A DNA stretch of 64,000 nt from JAUXJB01 sp965226855. GTDB taxonomy: Bacteria; Myxococcota_A; UBA9160; SZUA-336. Each line of letters begins with the position of its first letter. The first letter of the stretch is position 1. The stretch lies in assembly GCA_965226855.1 (NCBI GenBank), contig CBDDEE010000032.1, positions 682,001-746,000 of the forward strand, read 5' to 3'. Under the pieces are notes generated by a model that saw only the letters and a list, made by a program, of their open reading frames with translations, was not told the DNA's origin and ran no database searches. A program made the position numbers and the translations under genes. Positions 1 to 9,188 of the stretch are shown here, in pieces.

Positions 1-2
1 AG

Positions 3-272
3 GAATTCTACACAGCGACCTGGCAACTCAAAGTGAAGCCCTTTTTCACCAACCACGTCATACGCATCGACGGCAACCGCGCGAGCGGATGGTGCTCCCT
101 GGAGAATCGTGCGACCCGCGGTGACGACTCCATGATCGGGGCCGGCCGGCTCCACGACAAGTACGAGAAGATCGACGACGAGTGGAAATTCAGGTCTCGC
201 CGGGTCGAGATGTTCTACTTCGTACCGCTAGCCGAAGGCTGGGCGAGCGACGCGGGACTCGGTCGTTTGTAG
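3..272 (+). CDS. SnoaL-like (NTF2 fold) protein, 5' end outside window
   Basis: The frame is open from the left edge of the window to a TAG stop, so the N-terminus is missing. The visible 89 residues match the C-terminal half of SnoaL_4-type proteins: the strand HVIRIDGNRASGWCSLE, then KYEKIDDEWKFRSRRVEMF, the usual last strands of the cone-shaped barrel. SnoaL-fold proteins act as small-molecule isomerases, hydrolases or accessory subunits, and no substrate can be read from the sequence. A full-length paralogue of the same family lies at 9189-9623. The GTG at 33 is an internal codon rather than a start. Confidence 0.75.
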   Translation, partial: EFYTATWQLKVKPFFTNHVIRIDGNRASGWCSLENRATRGDDSMIGAGRLHDKYEKIDDEWKFRSRRVEMFYFVPLAEGWASDAGLGRL

Positions 273-292
273 CTGCGGAACTACCATACGCG

Positions 293-829
293 TCATACTG
301 GATGCGCGCCGCACAGCGCGAACATCATGCGGCAGAATCGATCGGTTTTATTCGCCCAGGCGTGATTCGTGCCCCGTTGAATGAGCACATCGCCCGCCCG
401 CATGAGGCGTTCTTCGGTATCCATCACCGCCCAGATCTCGCCGTCCAGCACCATCGCGTAGTCCACCGTATCGGTCTTGTGCATCGACGGATCACCATGG
501 TCCCCGTCGGCGACGTGACGGGCCTGAAGCTGTTCGAACGCTTCGCTGCCGTCGGCGCCGTCCTTCCACGCTGAATCCGGAGGAAAGTCGACCACGCGGA
601 ACACAGTGCCTCTTTTCTCGGGCTCCAAATGCACCGGACGATCGGTGTTGTCTTTTTCGCCGGTGTTATCGGCCGGACTATCGGTCGTCTCCCACAAATC
701 CGTCACCGTTAGATTACCCATCTTGTCCATCACTTGGACACAGGGCGCATCCCCATCCATTAGGAACTTGGACTTGCCGTTTCCATCATGCCCGGTGACC
801 AATCGTCTTACAGGTTTGGTGCTCACCAT
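293..829 (-). CDS. Cupin-domain protein, 178 aa
   Basis: An intact ORF with a GGAGG ribosome site 6 nt before the ATG. The C-terminal half is a single cupin barrel: MHKTDTVDYAMVLDGE at about residues 116-131 is motif 1, and GDVLIQRGTNHAW at 146-158 carries the second-motif histidine. Family members are small metal-binding proteins, often dioxygenase-like or ligand sensors. The N-terminal about 80 residues are typical of the stand-alone bacterial cupins that carry the MHKTDTVDY signature. It converges with the SnoaL gene on its left and reads away from the palindrome at 857-873, which could be its operator. Substrate unknown. Confidence 0.8.
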   Translation of the reverse strand: MVSTKPVRRLVTGHDGNGKSKFLMDGDAPCVQVMDKMGNLTVTDLWETTDSPADNTGEKDNTDRPVHLEPEKRGTVFRVVDFPPDSAWKDGADGSEAFEQLQARHVADGDHGDPSMHKTDTVDYAMVLDGEIWAVMDTEERLMRAGDVLIQRGTNHAWANKTDRFCRMMFALCGAHPV

Positions 830-856
830 TCCCGCCTCCGATCAGTGAGTTATCTA

Positions 857-873
857 TCTTGTATAGTAGAAGA
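857..873. promoter_or_regulatory. Imperfect palindrome, possible GntR-type operator
   Basis: TCTTGTATAGTAGAAGA matches its own reverse complement at 13 of 17 positions and lies 28 bp upstream of the cupin start at 829. The TTGTATA-like centre resembles operators of GntR/FCD regulators. No regulator gene lies next to it, so the assignment is a guess from symmetry and position. Confidence 0.35.
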
Positions 874-931
874 TATCACGCCGTAGAGGCAATCCGTAAG
901 TAAGTGGATTTGACGGCAAGAGCACTCTTCA

Positions 932-1000
932 ATGCCGTTCGCAATGACCGACAACGATTGCGAGATCTACTATGAAACGCGCGGCGATGGAGGGCATAGG
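932..1000 (+). pseudogene. Alpha/beta-hydrolase N-terminal fragment
   Basis: The first about 20 codons (MPFAMTDNDCEIYYETRGDG) are the typical start of small alpha/beta-hydrolases, normally followed by a GxPLVLLHG-like strand. Here the match stops at about position 1000 and the frame continues into unrelated sequence. A similar cut-off start occurs at 49440-49530. The fragment lacks the oxyanion loop, nucleophile and histidine, so it cannot be functional. Confidence 0.5.
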
Positions 1001-1255
1001 ATAAACAGGCTGCGTTCTGGCTCGAGGTCCGAGTATGGGCGTTATGTCAAGCCCCTACGGGGACCCCGCGGCGGGGCGATTTCAAGCTGCGCCGGTGGCC
1101 GCGCAGCGCCCTGATCGGCGGTCCGATGGGCGTCTCGGCGGTGCGGCGCTGCAAGGTGCCGGCACGCGGGCGAGCGTGGGCCATGGGCCCGCGGGGTGGG
1201 GTTCGGCAGCGCGCTGCAGTGGCCTTGCGAGCGAGTGCGACTCGGGGACGAGCGG
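1001..1255. other. No gene recognised
   Basis: GC-rich sequence between the hydrolase stub and the IS91-like scrap, without a plausible ribosome site or recognisable protein. It includes a 20-bp stretch near 1070-1091 (CGGCGGGGCGATTTCAAGCT) that recurs near 33592-33612, upstream of the vapC gene. Confidence 0.5.
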
Positions 1256-1430
1256 CTACGGCTCGTCGTGGACCGGTGACTGATCGAAGAGCCTGTCGTC
1301 CTCAGCCTGACCCAGGTCTGGGGTGTCAGCCGCCGCGGGCTCGAGCGGGGGCGCGCGTGCTGGAAGCTTCAGGCATTCGAGGATCTCCCGCGGCACCGTG
1401 GGATCTTCGATGCGTCGAGGCAGACACGGA
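1256..1430 (-). pseudogene. IS91-type transposase C-terminal scrap
   Basis: On the minus strand RIEDPTVPREILECLKL followed by RAPPLEPAAA and an acidic tail resembles the end of IS91-family transposases, where a zinc-finger region is followed by an I-x-DP-x-V-x-x-x-IL-x-x-L-x-L-P motif and a proline-rich tail. The same type of tail is fused to the amidase at 33761-33920. The upstream part of the transposase is absent, and the fragment joins the repeat at 1413-1517. Confidence 0.5.
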
Positions 1431-1517
1431 CATGCTGGTCCACCTCGAAAGGCGCCCAGGCCAGGATGATGGCGCGGACACCCGACAGCCCGGGGTGCAG
1501 TCCGTCGACGAGCTGAG
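1413..1517. repeat. Degenerate repeat, copy 1 (partner at 6783-6886)
   Basis: About 105 bp starting CGTCGAGGCAGACAC and ending GACGAGCTGAG recurs at 6783-6886 in the same orientation with a few differences. An associated 24-bp block (GGGTGGCGGTCACGGCGTTC...) lies on its right here (1569-1592) but on the left of the other copy (6708-6731), so the two loci are rearranged relative to each other. A short third match lies at about 43286-43306. On the minus strand it encodes VRAIILAWAPFEVDQH, which I do not recognise. Confidence 0.55.
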
Positions 1518-1600
1518 ACCCGGCCGCATCGTCGTGCCCAGGGCACCTCCCTCGAAGCGCGAGATGAGGGTGGCGGTCACGGCGTTCACCACTTCCCGCG

Positions 1601-1914
1601 GTGCGCATCCTGGCGCGGAGTGAGCGCGACTGGCTTGATGTCGTGCTGGCGAGCGACGGTGATGACGCCGACCACGCCGCCTACGTGCGGCGCAAGAACC
1701 TCGGCGCACTGCCGTATGTCGTCTCGCGCGAGCTGGGCCTACGTTTTCGTGTGGGTCACCTGCCGCACGCCGCGCTCGTCGGCGAGAACGGCGTTGTCGT
1801 TGCCGCCGGGCTTACCAACACCCGCGAGCACGTCGAAAGCCTGCTCGAGGCCAAGCGCCGCGGCGTGGGTTCGCTGCGGAGTATCTGGAGCTCGACTCGC
1901 TCCGCAAAGCCTGA
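1601..1914 (+). pseudogene. mauD: MauD-like thioredoxin-fold protein, C-terminal fragment with frameshift
   Basis: The fragment carries the C-terminal half of methylamine utilisation protein MauD: HAAYVRRKNLGALPYVVSRE, then LPHAALVGENGVVVAAGLTN and TREHVESLLEAKRRGVGSL. MauD is a periplasmic disulfide-handling protein needed to mature methylamine dehydrogenase. The CxxC-containing N-terminus is missing. Near 1876 a one-base loss shifts the frame; the other frame restores AEYLELDSLRKA and a TGA at 1912-1914, the expected ending. No mauA or mauB follows, so this is a relic and not evidence of methylamine oxidation. Confidence 0.65.
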
Positions 1915-2161
1915 GGAGCAGTGAGATGCCTACGGCAGCAATGCTCTACTACGCGTTTCGGTGCAGACAGCGGATTCTGGGAGTTCTCGTCGGGTAGGGT
2001 CAGACGGAAGAGGGAAGGGGCCTCGGCTCGTCGTCGGGTCTTCGCGTCAGCCGCAGACAGCGCTCGCGGAAGCGCGGCTCGATGTAGCGCTGCCACCGCC
2101 CCGCCGCGACTCGCGAAAGACGAGGGGGCGGCGATCCTCGGCGGGAACGCGCTCGAGCTGC
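1915..2161. other. Intergenic, no gene recognised
   Basis: About 250 bp between the mauD relic and the end of the convergent LLM gene. I see no plausible coding frame, ribosome site or terminator with a T-run. Confidence 0.5.
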
Positions 2162-3553
2162 TCAGGCCCGGACGTCATCGAAGCTGACGTTCGACTCCTC
2201 GCGCTTGGGCCCGCCGCCACAGGCGCGGCGCAGCTCCGGCGCGACCTCTTCGGCGAAGGCCTGCATCTGGTCCTCTACCTCGCGCCCCGAGAAGCCGCCG
2301 GTCTCGAACCAGGTGTGGAACATGAAGTCGTCGTAGCCGCAGACCTCCTTCACGCGCAGGATGGCCTCCCCAACTTCGGCGGGCGTACCGAACAGGGCGA
2401 TCTCAGCGTCGAGCAGGTCCTGCGCGTCGATCAGTTTGTTGAGATCGAAGTCCTCGACCTCCTCGCCGCGCACCGCGGCGAGGAGGGCGCCGAAGCCGAA
2501 GGGTCCGTAGTAGTGCCACTGCAGCTCGAGGCCGAGCTTGAAGCGCTCGAGCTCCCGCTCGCGGTCCTGGCCGGGCAGGACGAGGTGGATGTAGCGGCAG
2601 GTCACGATGCCGCGGCGCTTCTCCGCGTCCCAGCCGAACTTGAAGGGTCCCCGCTGCAGGCGGTCGGGCCAGCCGTGCTTCTCGGCGGCCTCGTAGTAAA
2701 GGCCGATGCGCTTCTTCAGGAAGGCATTGGGCTCCGCAATGAAGTAGCCGTTCACGCCGTGCTGGGCGGCCCAGTCGATGGAGCGCGGACTCGTGAGTGG
2801 CTCCCAGATCTGCGGGTGCGGCTTCTGGAGCGGCTGCGGGAAAACACTGATCTCCTTCAGCGTGGTGGTTGTCGCCAGCACCGGGTTCCCGGCCGCGTAC
2901 ATGTCGGGGGCGCCCAGCTTCAGCACGTCCTCGACCTCGCGCTCCACCTTGTCCAGGCCGAAGTAGGCGATCGTACCGGCGTGATTCCACTTGGTGTAGG
3001 TCGGCGGGATCGAGAAGAACTCGCCGTGGTGCGACATCGAAGGCTCCGTCCAGGCCTTGATGATCGTGTCGTAGGCCTCCTGGAAGGCCACACGGTTGCG
3101 CTCCTGATCCTGGATGGTGGAGCCGAAGGGCTTGCCGAAGGTCTCGTTCTCGCGCGGCTGGTAGCCCCGGCCGATCCCGCACTCCACGCGACCGCCGCTC
3201 AGGACGTCGAGCATCGCGACCTGCTCGGCGAAGCGGATGGGGTGGTGCCACGTGATGATGCTCGCGGCCTGGCCCAGACGGATGCGGCGCGTGTTCGCTG
3301 CGATCGCCATCTCGCTGAAGAGCGGATTCGGGCTGAACTCTGCGCCCTCTGGCTGAAAGTGGTGCTCCGTCTGGAACCAGTAGTCGAAGCCGAGGCGGTC
3401 GGCGAGGATGCCCTGCCGGACCTGGTTCACGACCATGCGCTGGTTCGCGGCGTGAACGTCGGCGAGCGAGCCGTCGTTCACGACGACACCGTTCGGCGTG
3501 CGGATGGGCGGCAGATCCGAGGCACCGTTGTGAAAGACGCCGATCTCGAGCAT
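2162..3553 (-). CDS. LLM-class flavin-dependent monooxygenase, 463 aa
   Basis: A complete bacterial luciferase-like (F420/FMN-type TIM barrel) oxidoreductase. Family marks include DRLGFDYWFQTEHHF near residue 60, TRRIRLGQAASIITWHHPIR near 90, and EQVAMLDVLSGGRVECGIGRGYQ near 115, the nucleotide-binding region. The start is fixed by AGGAGG 7 nt before the ATG. At 463 residues it is longer than the usual 330-360 because of a C-terminal extension rich in acidic residues. Such enzymes oxidise small organic substrates with reduced flavin supplied by a partner reductase; none is adjacent. The gene stands alone. Substrate unknown. Confidence 0.88.
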   Translation of the reverse strand: MLEIGVFHNGASDLPPIRTPNGVVVNDGSLADVHAANQRMVVNQVRQGILADRLGFDYWFQTEHHFQPEGAEFSPNPLFSEMAIAANTRRIRLGQAASIITWHHPIRFAEQVAMLDVLSGGRVECGIGRGYQPRENETFGKPFGSTIQDQERNRVAFQEAYDTIIKAWTEPSMSHHGEFFSIPPTYTKWNHAGTIAYFGLDKVEREVEDVLKLGAPDMYAAGNPVLATTTTLKEISVFPQPLQKPHPQIWEPLTSPRSIDWAAQHGVNGYFIAEPNAFLKKRIGLYYEAAEKHGWPDRLQRGPFKFGWDAEKRRGIVTCRYIHLVLPGQDRERELERFKLGLELQWHYYGPFGFGALLAAVRGEEVEDFDLNKLIDAQDLLDAEIALFGTPAEVGEAILRVKEVCGYDDFMFHTWFETGGFSGREVEDQMQAFAEEVAPELRRACGGGPKREESNVSFDDVRA

Positions 3554-3585
3554 GTCTGGTCCTCCTGTGTGTCGGGGTAGTATGG

Positions 3586-3783
3586 CTAGTGTCGTGTCCC
3601 AGCAACAGCTTTAAAGTCGCTCGATCTCGCTTCGATGTGGCGTAAGAACTGCAGGAACTCCTGGTGGCGATGCCGGCGCTTGCATTGGGTGGGCACCCGA
3701 CCCGACGCGATGTCGAGCGGTTGCCAGCGGCAGGACGTAGGCCTGGCTAGGTTCATAGTGTCTGACGATTGGTCGAAGCCCAC
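3586..3783 (-). pseudogene. IS630-family transposase fragment
   Basis: The minus-strand frame reads LDIASGRVPTQCKRRHRHQEFLQFLRHIEA, split here as LDIASGRVPTQCK and RRHRHQEFLQFLRHIEA, the segment of IS630/Tc1-like transposases between the first catalytic aspartate strand and the LIVDNY-type motif. Only about 30 codons are recognisable and no inverted repeats were found. It sits between the LLM gene and the old IS5 element, and is probably an older insertion scar. Confidence 0.55.
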
Positions 3784-3786
3784 CCC

Positions 3787-4638
3787 CTAGCAGGCTGCCT
3801 AGCCTTTGACGGGAGTGCCAAGGGGGAGATGTGAGAGGACCGCAGACGCTCCCGGTGGGAAGATTCCCTTATTGGCTAACTTGGGAGCGTGGGGCTGGCG
3901 AAGAGGTCATGTTGCAAGGCGTACCGGATGTAGCCCGGGTGACGCCTGTGGTCCTTCGATCGATCGCTGCTTCGGCGGTTCGTCGTGGCCTGTGCCACGT
4001 GCGGGTTAACGCTCCAGGCCCGAAGCGCCTGCACAAAGCTCTTGGCGTCGTAGCCCTTGTCTCGAGCCAGGGTGATCCGGCGAGCGCCCCCCAGACCCAG
4101 CACCATCTCGAGAGCCGCTTCGAGCTCCGCATACCCCGACGCCTGAGTGAGCTTCGCCGCCACCACCAGGCCGTTGCGGTTCTCCGTCACGACGTGTCCC
4201 TGATACGCGAGCCGCGCGCCCTGGCCCCTCATCCCCGCCAGTCGGGCGTCCGGATCCGTCCTCGACGCATGCGTCTGGTTGCTCCGCGGCTCGCCCCGGA
4301 AGTTGACACGTCGGGTTGCCCGGGTCGTCATCGTCCCTGCGCTTCTCGTCCTTGCGCACGAAGCTCTTCTGGCTCGCCCATGCGGCCTCGATCAGCGTCC
4401 CGTCCACCGTGAAGTGCTCCGATGACACCAACCCCTCCGACTCCGCCTGCTGCCAGCACCGCCTCGAAGAAATGCTGCAGCGATCTCGCCCTTCAGCAGC
4501 CGTTCCCGATTCTTGGTGCGCGAACACCTCATCAGCAGGCCCACGGCGGTAGAGCAGCTGCTCGACCGGCGCTCCGGACGTGTGGGGGAGGCTCCGGCGG
4601 GACCGACTGCGATCCATCTGGGATCCGCAGCCTGCTAG
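3787..4638 (-). mobile_element. Degenerate IS5-family element, mosaic with IS1182 sequence
   Basis: It begins CTAGCAGGCTGC and ends GCAGCCTGCTAG, the terminal sequence of the intact IS5 copies at 23976, 31718 and 56129. The body is a decayed antisense transposase with several internal deletions (about 850 bp instead of 1279). Positions about 3861-3925 are not IS5: they repeat the left end of the adjacent IS1182 element (AGATTCCCTTATTGGCTAAC is present here and at 4652), so the element is a recombinant of both IS types. No functional transposase remains. Confidence 0.75.
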
Positions 4639-6080
4639 GAGAGTGACCCAAGATTCCCTTATTGGCTAACTTGGGAGCGTGGGGGAAGAGGTCATGTTCA
4701 AGGCGTATGTGCCGCAGCAGGGCGAGCTGCTACCGGCGCACGTGGGGGAGGCTCTGGATCCATCGGATCCGGCGCTGTTCATCGACGATTTGGTGGAGTC
4801 GCTGGATCTGCGGCGGTTCGAGCGGTATCGCCGGCGTGGAGAGCGAGCCTTCCCGCCTCGGATGCTGTTGAAGCTGTGGCTTCTGGGGGCGGTCGTGGGC
4901 GTGTACAGCGGGCGGGAGCTTGCGCGACGGCTGCACTACGACCTGCGGTTTCGCTACCTCGCGGCTGGGCTACGACCGAACTTCCGGACGATCAACCGAT
5001 TCCGGGACCGTCACCACAGGGACTTCCGAGAGGTGTTCTTGCAGACGCTGAAGGTGGCGCAGGCGATGGGGCTTGTGAAGCTCGGGCAGGTGGCGGTAGA
5101 CGGCACGAAGATCCGGGCGAACACGTCGCGGTCCAAGGCGATGAGCCACGCGCGGATGCTGGAGGCGGAGGATCAGCTGAGCGACGAGATCGAGCAGATC
5201 GTGGCGCAGATGGACGAGCTCAACGCTGCGGAAGAGCAAGAGCACGGGGACGACGATGGCGGAGGTGGGCTTCCAGAAGAGCTACAGCTGCGCGAGCGAC
5301 GACGGGAGCGGATCCGAGCGGCCCGGGAGCAGCTGGAGCGGGAGAAGGGGGAGAAGCTCGAAGCGAAGCACCAGAAGAGCTTCGCGGACCCCGAAGCGAA
5401 CATGATGAAGACCGAGGGATCCTTGCAGTACTGCTACAACGCGCAGCTGGCGACGAGTGAGGACGGCCTGATCGTGGCGAACGAGCTGACAGAGAAGGCC
5501 AATGACTACGAGCAGTTGGAGCCCATGGTCGAGGCAATCGAGACGAACACGAGTCAGCGAGCGGAGATTCTGCTGGCCGACAACGGGTACCTGAGCGAGT
5601 CGAACCTGAAGGCGTTGGAACGGCGGGGACAACAGGCGTTGATCGCGGTCCGCGGGCGGAAGTCGTCCCGCTGGCCCAAGGGAGCCCGGGCGCAGCGGAT
5701 GCACCGGATCTTACGACTGCCCTGGGCCCAGCAACGCTACGCGCAGCCGGAAGACCCAGGCGGAGCGGCCGTTTGCCGAGATCAAGGCACGACAGCGGTT
5801 TCGGCGCTTCATGCTGCGCGGCCAGGAGAAGGTGACGGGAGAGTGGGACCTGGTGTGCTCGGGCTTCAACGTGATGGCGCTCTGCCGAGCGCAGATGGCG
5901 TGATCGGGCGGGTGCGGACCCGTTTCGCGCACGTCAGGCCCTGGATCTGACGCATATCTGTGTAGATCGACATCTACCGGCTACCTCGGACCCCCGTTGG
6001 CCCGTACATCGCTCCACGTCCAGTTGGGGGCCCTCGCTACAATCACCTCCGCCCACCCGAATCTTGGGTCACTCTCCTAG
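4635..6080 (+). mobile_element. IS1182-family element with flanking CTAG
   Basis: Terminal inverted repeats GAGAGTGACCCAAGATTC (from 4639) and GAATCTTGGGTCACTCTC (to 6076) are perfect over 18 bp. A CTAG lies immediately outside each end (4635-4638 and 6077-6080). The left CTAG is also the terminal CTAG of the degenerate IS5 element, so this element landed exactly at the edge of the older IS. The right CTAG abuts the aldolase gene and supplies its stop codon. Confidence 0.85.
4694..5903 (+). pseudogene. IS1182-family transposase, frameshifted near the C-terminus
   Basis: DDE transposase with the IS1182 N-terminal segment (AFPPRMLLKLWLLGAVVGVY), a first Asp in VAVDGTKIRAN, a long acidic coiled insertion and a second Asp in LLADNGYL. 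At 5747-5748 one extra C shifts the frame. Removing it gives QRKTQAERPFAEIKARQRF with the catalytic Glu, and a normal end CRAQMA with TGA at 5901-5903. As read, the protein runs into an unrelated tail to 5950 and lacks the Glu. ATG 4694 is preferred over the upstream GTG because of GAAGAGG just before it. Either inactivated or a sequencing indel. Confidence 0.8.
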
Positions 6081-6705
6081 ATGGCCTCGTTGGCGCGTTG
6101 CATGAAAGTCCGGGCACCCGCGTTGATCCAGGGCGCAGTGACCGTGAAGAAGAATCGAACGCCCAGTCCCGCGTACCGGCCCACGGCGTCGGTCATCGTC
6201 AGCGTACCGGCGTTGCGGCCAGCAGCAACGATCCGTTTCAGGGAGTCGTCGAGCTTCGCCTGAACATCCGGGTGGCCGACGTTGCCGATATGCCCCATGG
6301 AGGCAGCGAAGTCAGATGGTGCGACGAAGAAAACCCCGATCCCATCGACCGCCAGAATCTCGTCGAGGTTTTCCCATGCCTTGATGTCCTCGATCAGCGC
6401 GATCAGCAGAGTCTCGTCATTGGCCCGGTCGAGATAATCCCTCACGCCATAGCCCTGACGGCTGGTATAGAGTCCACGCTTGCCAAGTGACGGGAACTTG
6501 CCACCATCCACGAAGTTCCTGGCTTCGTCCGCCGAGTCCACGTGGGGCACGATAATCGCCTGAGCACCGCGGTCCAGGGTCCTGTAGATGAGGCCCTGAT
6601 CGTTTTTGTTGACGCGGACGACGGACGTCATGCCCCAGATGTCACAGGCACGGGTCAGGTTCCCCAGGTCCGCTGCATCGACGCCGCCATGCTCCCCTTC
6701 GAGCC
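6077..6705 (-). pseudogene. HpcH/HpaI-family aldolase, both ends disturbed
   Basis: Class II pyruvate aldolase/citrate lyase-like barrel. The frame can be followed upstream of the first ATG (6631): WLEGEHGGVDAADL is the characteristic strand with the metal-binding acidic residue, and GMTSVVRVNKND follows. Further on are LYTSRQGYGVRDYL, LIALIEDIKAWENLDEILAV (metal Glu) and VFFVAPSDFAASMG (metal Asp). The N-terminal about 45 residues are replaced at about 6705 by the repeat shared with 1413-1592, and the 3' end stops at the CTAG of the IS1182 insertion. These enzymes cleave 2-keto-3-deoxy acids to pyruvate and an aldehyde. Probably inactive. Confidence 0.7.
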
Positions 6706-6782
6706 AGGGGTGGCGGTCACGGCGTTCACCAGGTCCAGGGCTGTGCGGCGGTCACTGACGGTTGGACGAGCGACCTGGCGAG

Positions 6783-6886
6783 CGTCGAGGCAGACACTGC
6801 ATGCTGGTCCACCTCGAAAGGCCCCCCAGGCCAGGATGATGGCGCGGACACGCGACGGCCCGCGGTGCAGTCCGTTGACGAGCTGA
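6783..6886. repeat. Degenerate repeat, copy 2 (partner at 1413-1517)
   Basis: Same orientation as copy 1 with about ten differences, including a lost triplet after CAGACAC. The companion 24-bp block lies at 6708-6731, on the opposite side compared with copy 1. It occupies the space between the cut aldolase and the cut cyclase gene, as if debris from one recombination event joins them. Confidence 0.5.
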
Positions 6887-7109
6887 GCTGGAGTACTGGT
6901 GAGCCGGTCCAGGGCCCCGACCCTCTCGTGCGACCGAGGAGGCCGCGAGCAGACGTGCACGAGTCCACGCGCCGCGGTTTGCGATGCAGGACCGCGAGCG
7001 ACCTCACCGGGATCAGAGCCGAGCACGGGCGACCACCCCCTCCCTGGTGTGAGGTTATGTGACTTAGTCCACCGGCCCGGGGTGGACGTGGACGAGCGAC
7101 CTGACGAGG

Positions 7110-8833
7110 TCGAGGCAGATACACCTCCTGCGTGAGCGGGTGCTTGAAGGCGTAGCGCGCCACGGGGTAGAGCTCGGCCTCGTACAGGAACTCGCCGCGG
7201 CGCAAGGCGGCGAGCGCAGGGGCAAGCTCGGGCTCGGCCAGCCCGGCGAGCCGGCCCGCGAGCGGCCCGGGGAACTCGCGGCCCACCACCGACGCCGCTT
7301 GAAGCACGCGCTTCTCGCGCTCGGGCAGGCGGTCGATGCGCGCGGCGAGCACGCTCTGCACCGTGGGCGGGAGCGGCACCTGATCGAGCGGGCGCGCCAG
7401 GCGGTAGGCGCCGCGCTCGCCCTCGAGGCTCCCGTCCTCGATCAGCGACTGCACCACCTCCTCGGCGAAGAAGGGGTTACCGCCGGTCCGCTCGGCGATG
7501 CGTGCGGGGAGCTCGCGCACGCTCGGGTCGCCGCCGATCCAGTCGCGCACCATCCCGCGCCGCCTCGGGGCCGAGCGGCTCCAGCGTGAGCTGCTGGTAG
7601 GTGGGGCGGGTCATCCACTCGGCCCCGTACTCGGGGCGGAAGTTCAAGAGCGCCAGCCCGCGTGTAGACGAGATCAGGTCGACCACCAGCGCGTCGCTCG
7701 GCGCGTCGAGCCAGTGCAGGTCCTCGATCAGGCTCACGACGGTGCGCGAGCGCGTGTCGGCGTGGACGATGCGCCGGAAGGTCTCGCGGATCTGACGTTG
7801 CGCGAGCTCGGGGTCCAGGCGCGGGGCGGGGAGCTCGGGATCGGGCACGCCGAGGAAGTCGAAGAGCAGGGGGAGCGCGTCGGCGAAGGAGGGGTCGAGC
7901 AGCAGCAGCGCGCCGGCGATCTTCTCGCGCGCGGCCCGGTCGTCGTCGGCGGGGGCGATGCCGAAGCGGCTGCGGAACATCTCGAGCATGGGGCGCAGCG
8001 GGATGGTGCGGCCGTGGGCGAGCCCGTGCGCCTCCTGCACCTGGAGGCCGTTCGCGCGGCAGCGCTCGATGAACTCGTAGCAGAGGCGGCTCTTGCCCGT
8101 GCCCGCCTCCGCCACGATGCCGATCACCTGTCCCCGCGGTGGCGCGCTCGAGGGCGGCGGCGAGCTGCTCCATGCGCTGCGCCAGGCCCACGGTGTGACC
8201 CTGGGCGGTGTAGTCCATGCGCAGGTCGTCGCCGATCTTGCCGACGATCACGTCGCCCGAGTTGAGGCCGATGCGCGTCTGGAAGTCCAGGCCGTACTCG
8301 CGGCGCAGCTCCTGGCCGAGCGCGCGCAGGGTGTCGCGCAGGTGCAACGCCGCGTAGCAGGCCCTCTGCGCGTGGTCCTCGTGCGCGATGGGCGCCCCGA
8401 AGAGCGCCATGATGCCGTCCCCCGTGTACTGGTTGACGGTCCCCTCGAAGCGATGCACACCGTCGGTCAGGATCTGGAAGAAGCGGTCGAGGATCGCGTG
8501 CCAGACCTCAGGATCCAGTCCCTCGGCCAGCTCCATCGAGCCCTTCACGTCGGCGAAGAGCACCGTCACCTGCTTGCGCTCACCCTCCAGGGCGGACTTC
8601 GATTGCAGGATCTTGTCGGCCAGGTGCTTGGGCGTATAGTCGCGGGGGTCGTGTTCCGGTCGACCAGCTGCCGCCTCAGAGGTACTGGCGCCGCACTGGT
8701 TGCAGAACCTGACGCCAGCCGGGAGCTCGGCACCGCACCTCGGACACTGGACGGCCATGCCTGCACCGCACTCGAAGCAGAAACGCGAGCCGACCGGGTT
8801 CTCATGGCCGCAGCTCGGGCAGATCACGCGCAC
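7110..8833 (-). pseudogene. Zinc-ribbon adenylate cyclase / AAA ATPase, frameshifted and 3'-truncated
   Basis: From the GTG at 8833: two zinc ribbons (ICPSCGHENPVGSRFCFECG and CPRCGAELPAGVRFCNQCG), a class III cyclase domain (VTVLFADVKGSMELAEG, YTGDGIMALFGAPIAHEDHA, RIGLNSGDVIVGKIG), then an AAA domain with Walker A (GIVAEAGTGKSRLCYEF) and VVSLIEDLHWLD. About 80 residues expected between cyclase and AAA are missing. One-base or two-base shifts occur near 8135 and 7555. The third frame continues to FKHPLTQEVY and ends near 7110 before the TPR part. Intact relatives are soluble signalling proteins of 1000 residues or more. Further scraps of this family occur at 13050, 25385, 27537 and 49247. 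Confidence 0.75.
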
Positions 8834-8865
8834 ACTCTACGCGATCCAGGTTCGTAGGGAGCGCC

Positions 8866-9006
8866 CTAGGGCCCGCTCGAGACCTCTCGCGGCGACCCGA
8901 AGGCCTCCGTTATCGGGACGTCCAAATGCGCCTCAGAGACGAGATAGAGCTTTCGGTGGTCTGCAATCCAGCCCCTCTCGCTGGCCTCGATGATCGGGTC
9001 ACTCAT
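8866..9006 (-). pseudogene. Short ORF, likely N-terminal fragment of a deazaflavin-dependent nitroreductase-like protein
   Basis: A 46-residue frame preceded by AGAGGAG 8-9 nt before the ATG. IIEASERGWIADHRKLYL resembles the first helix and strand of F420-type DDN-like oxidoreductases, but the following GHxWD and TTGRKSG motifs are absent and the frame ends within 20 codons. The good ribosome site suggests a real gene start that lost its body; it ends just before the cyclase relic. The family assignment is weak. Confidence 0.35.
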
Positions 9007-9188
9007 GGTCGTTTGCTCCTCTTCGGCCCCCGGGAGGTCTCGCGTAGATCGCGGAGCGGCCGGCGGGGCTCGGCCCCACCGGTAGCACTTCCGCCCCGCG
9101 GCCGCGCGGGCGGCGGCGCTAGGATGAGGGTCGGGTCGGCGCGGCCCGCCGCCCCAAGCCTGTAGAGCACCGCAGAGGAGACCCCACG

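Noticed and set aside
1961..3580. Long open frame of 539 codons on the plus strand
   Set aside because: It is antisense to the LLM monooxygenase, whose motifs and ribosome site are clear; long antisense frames are common at this GC content.
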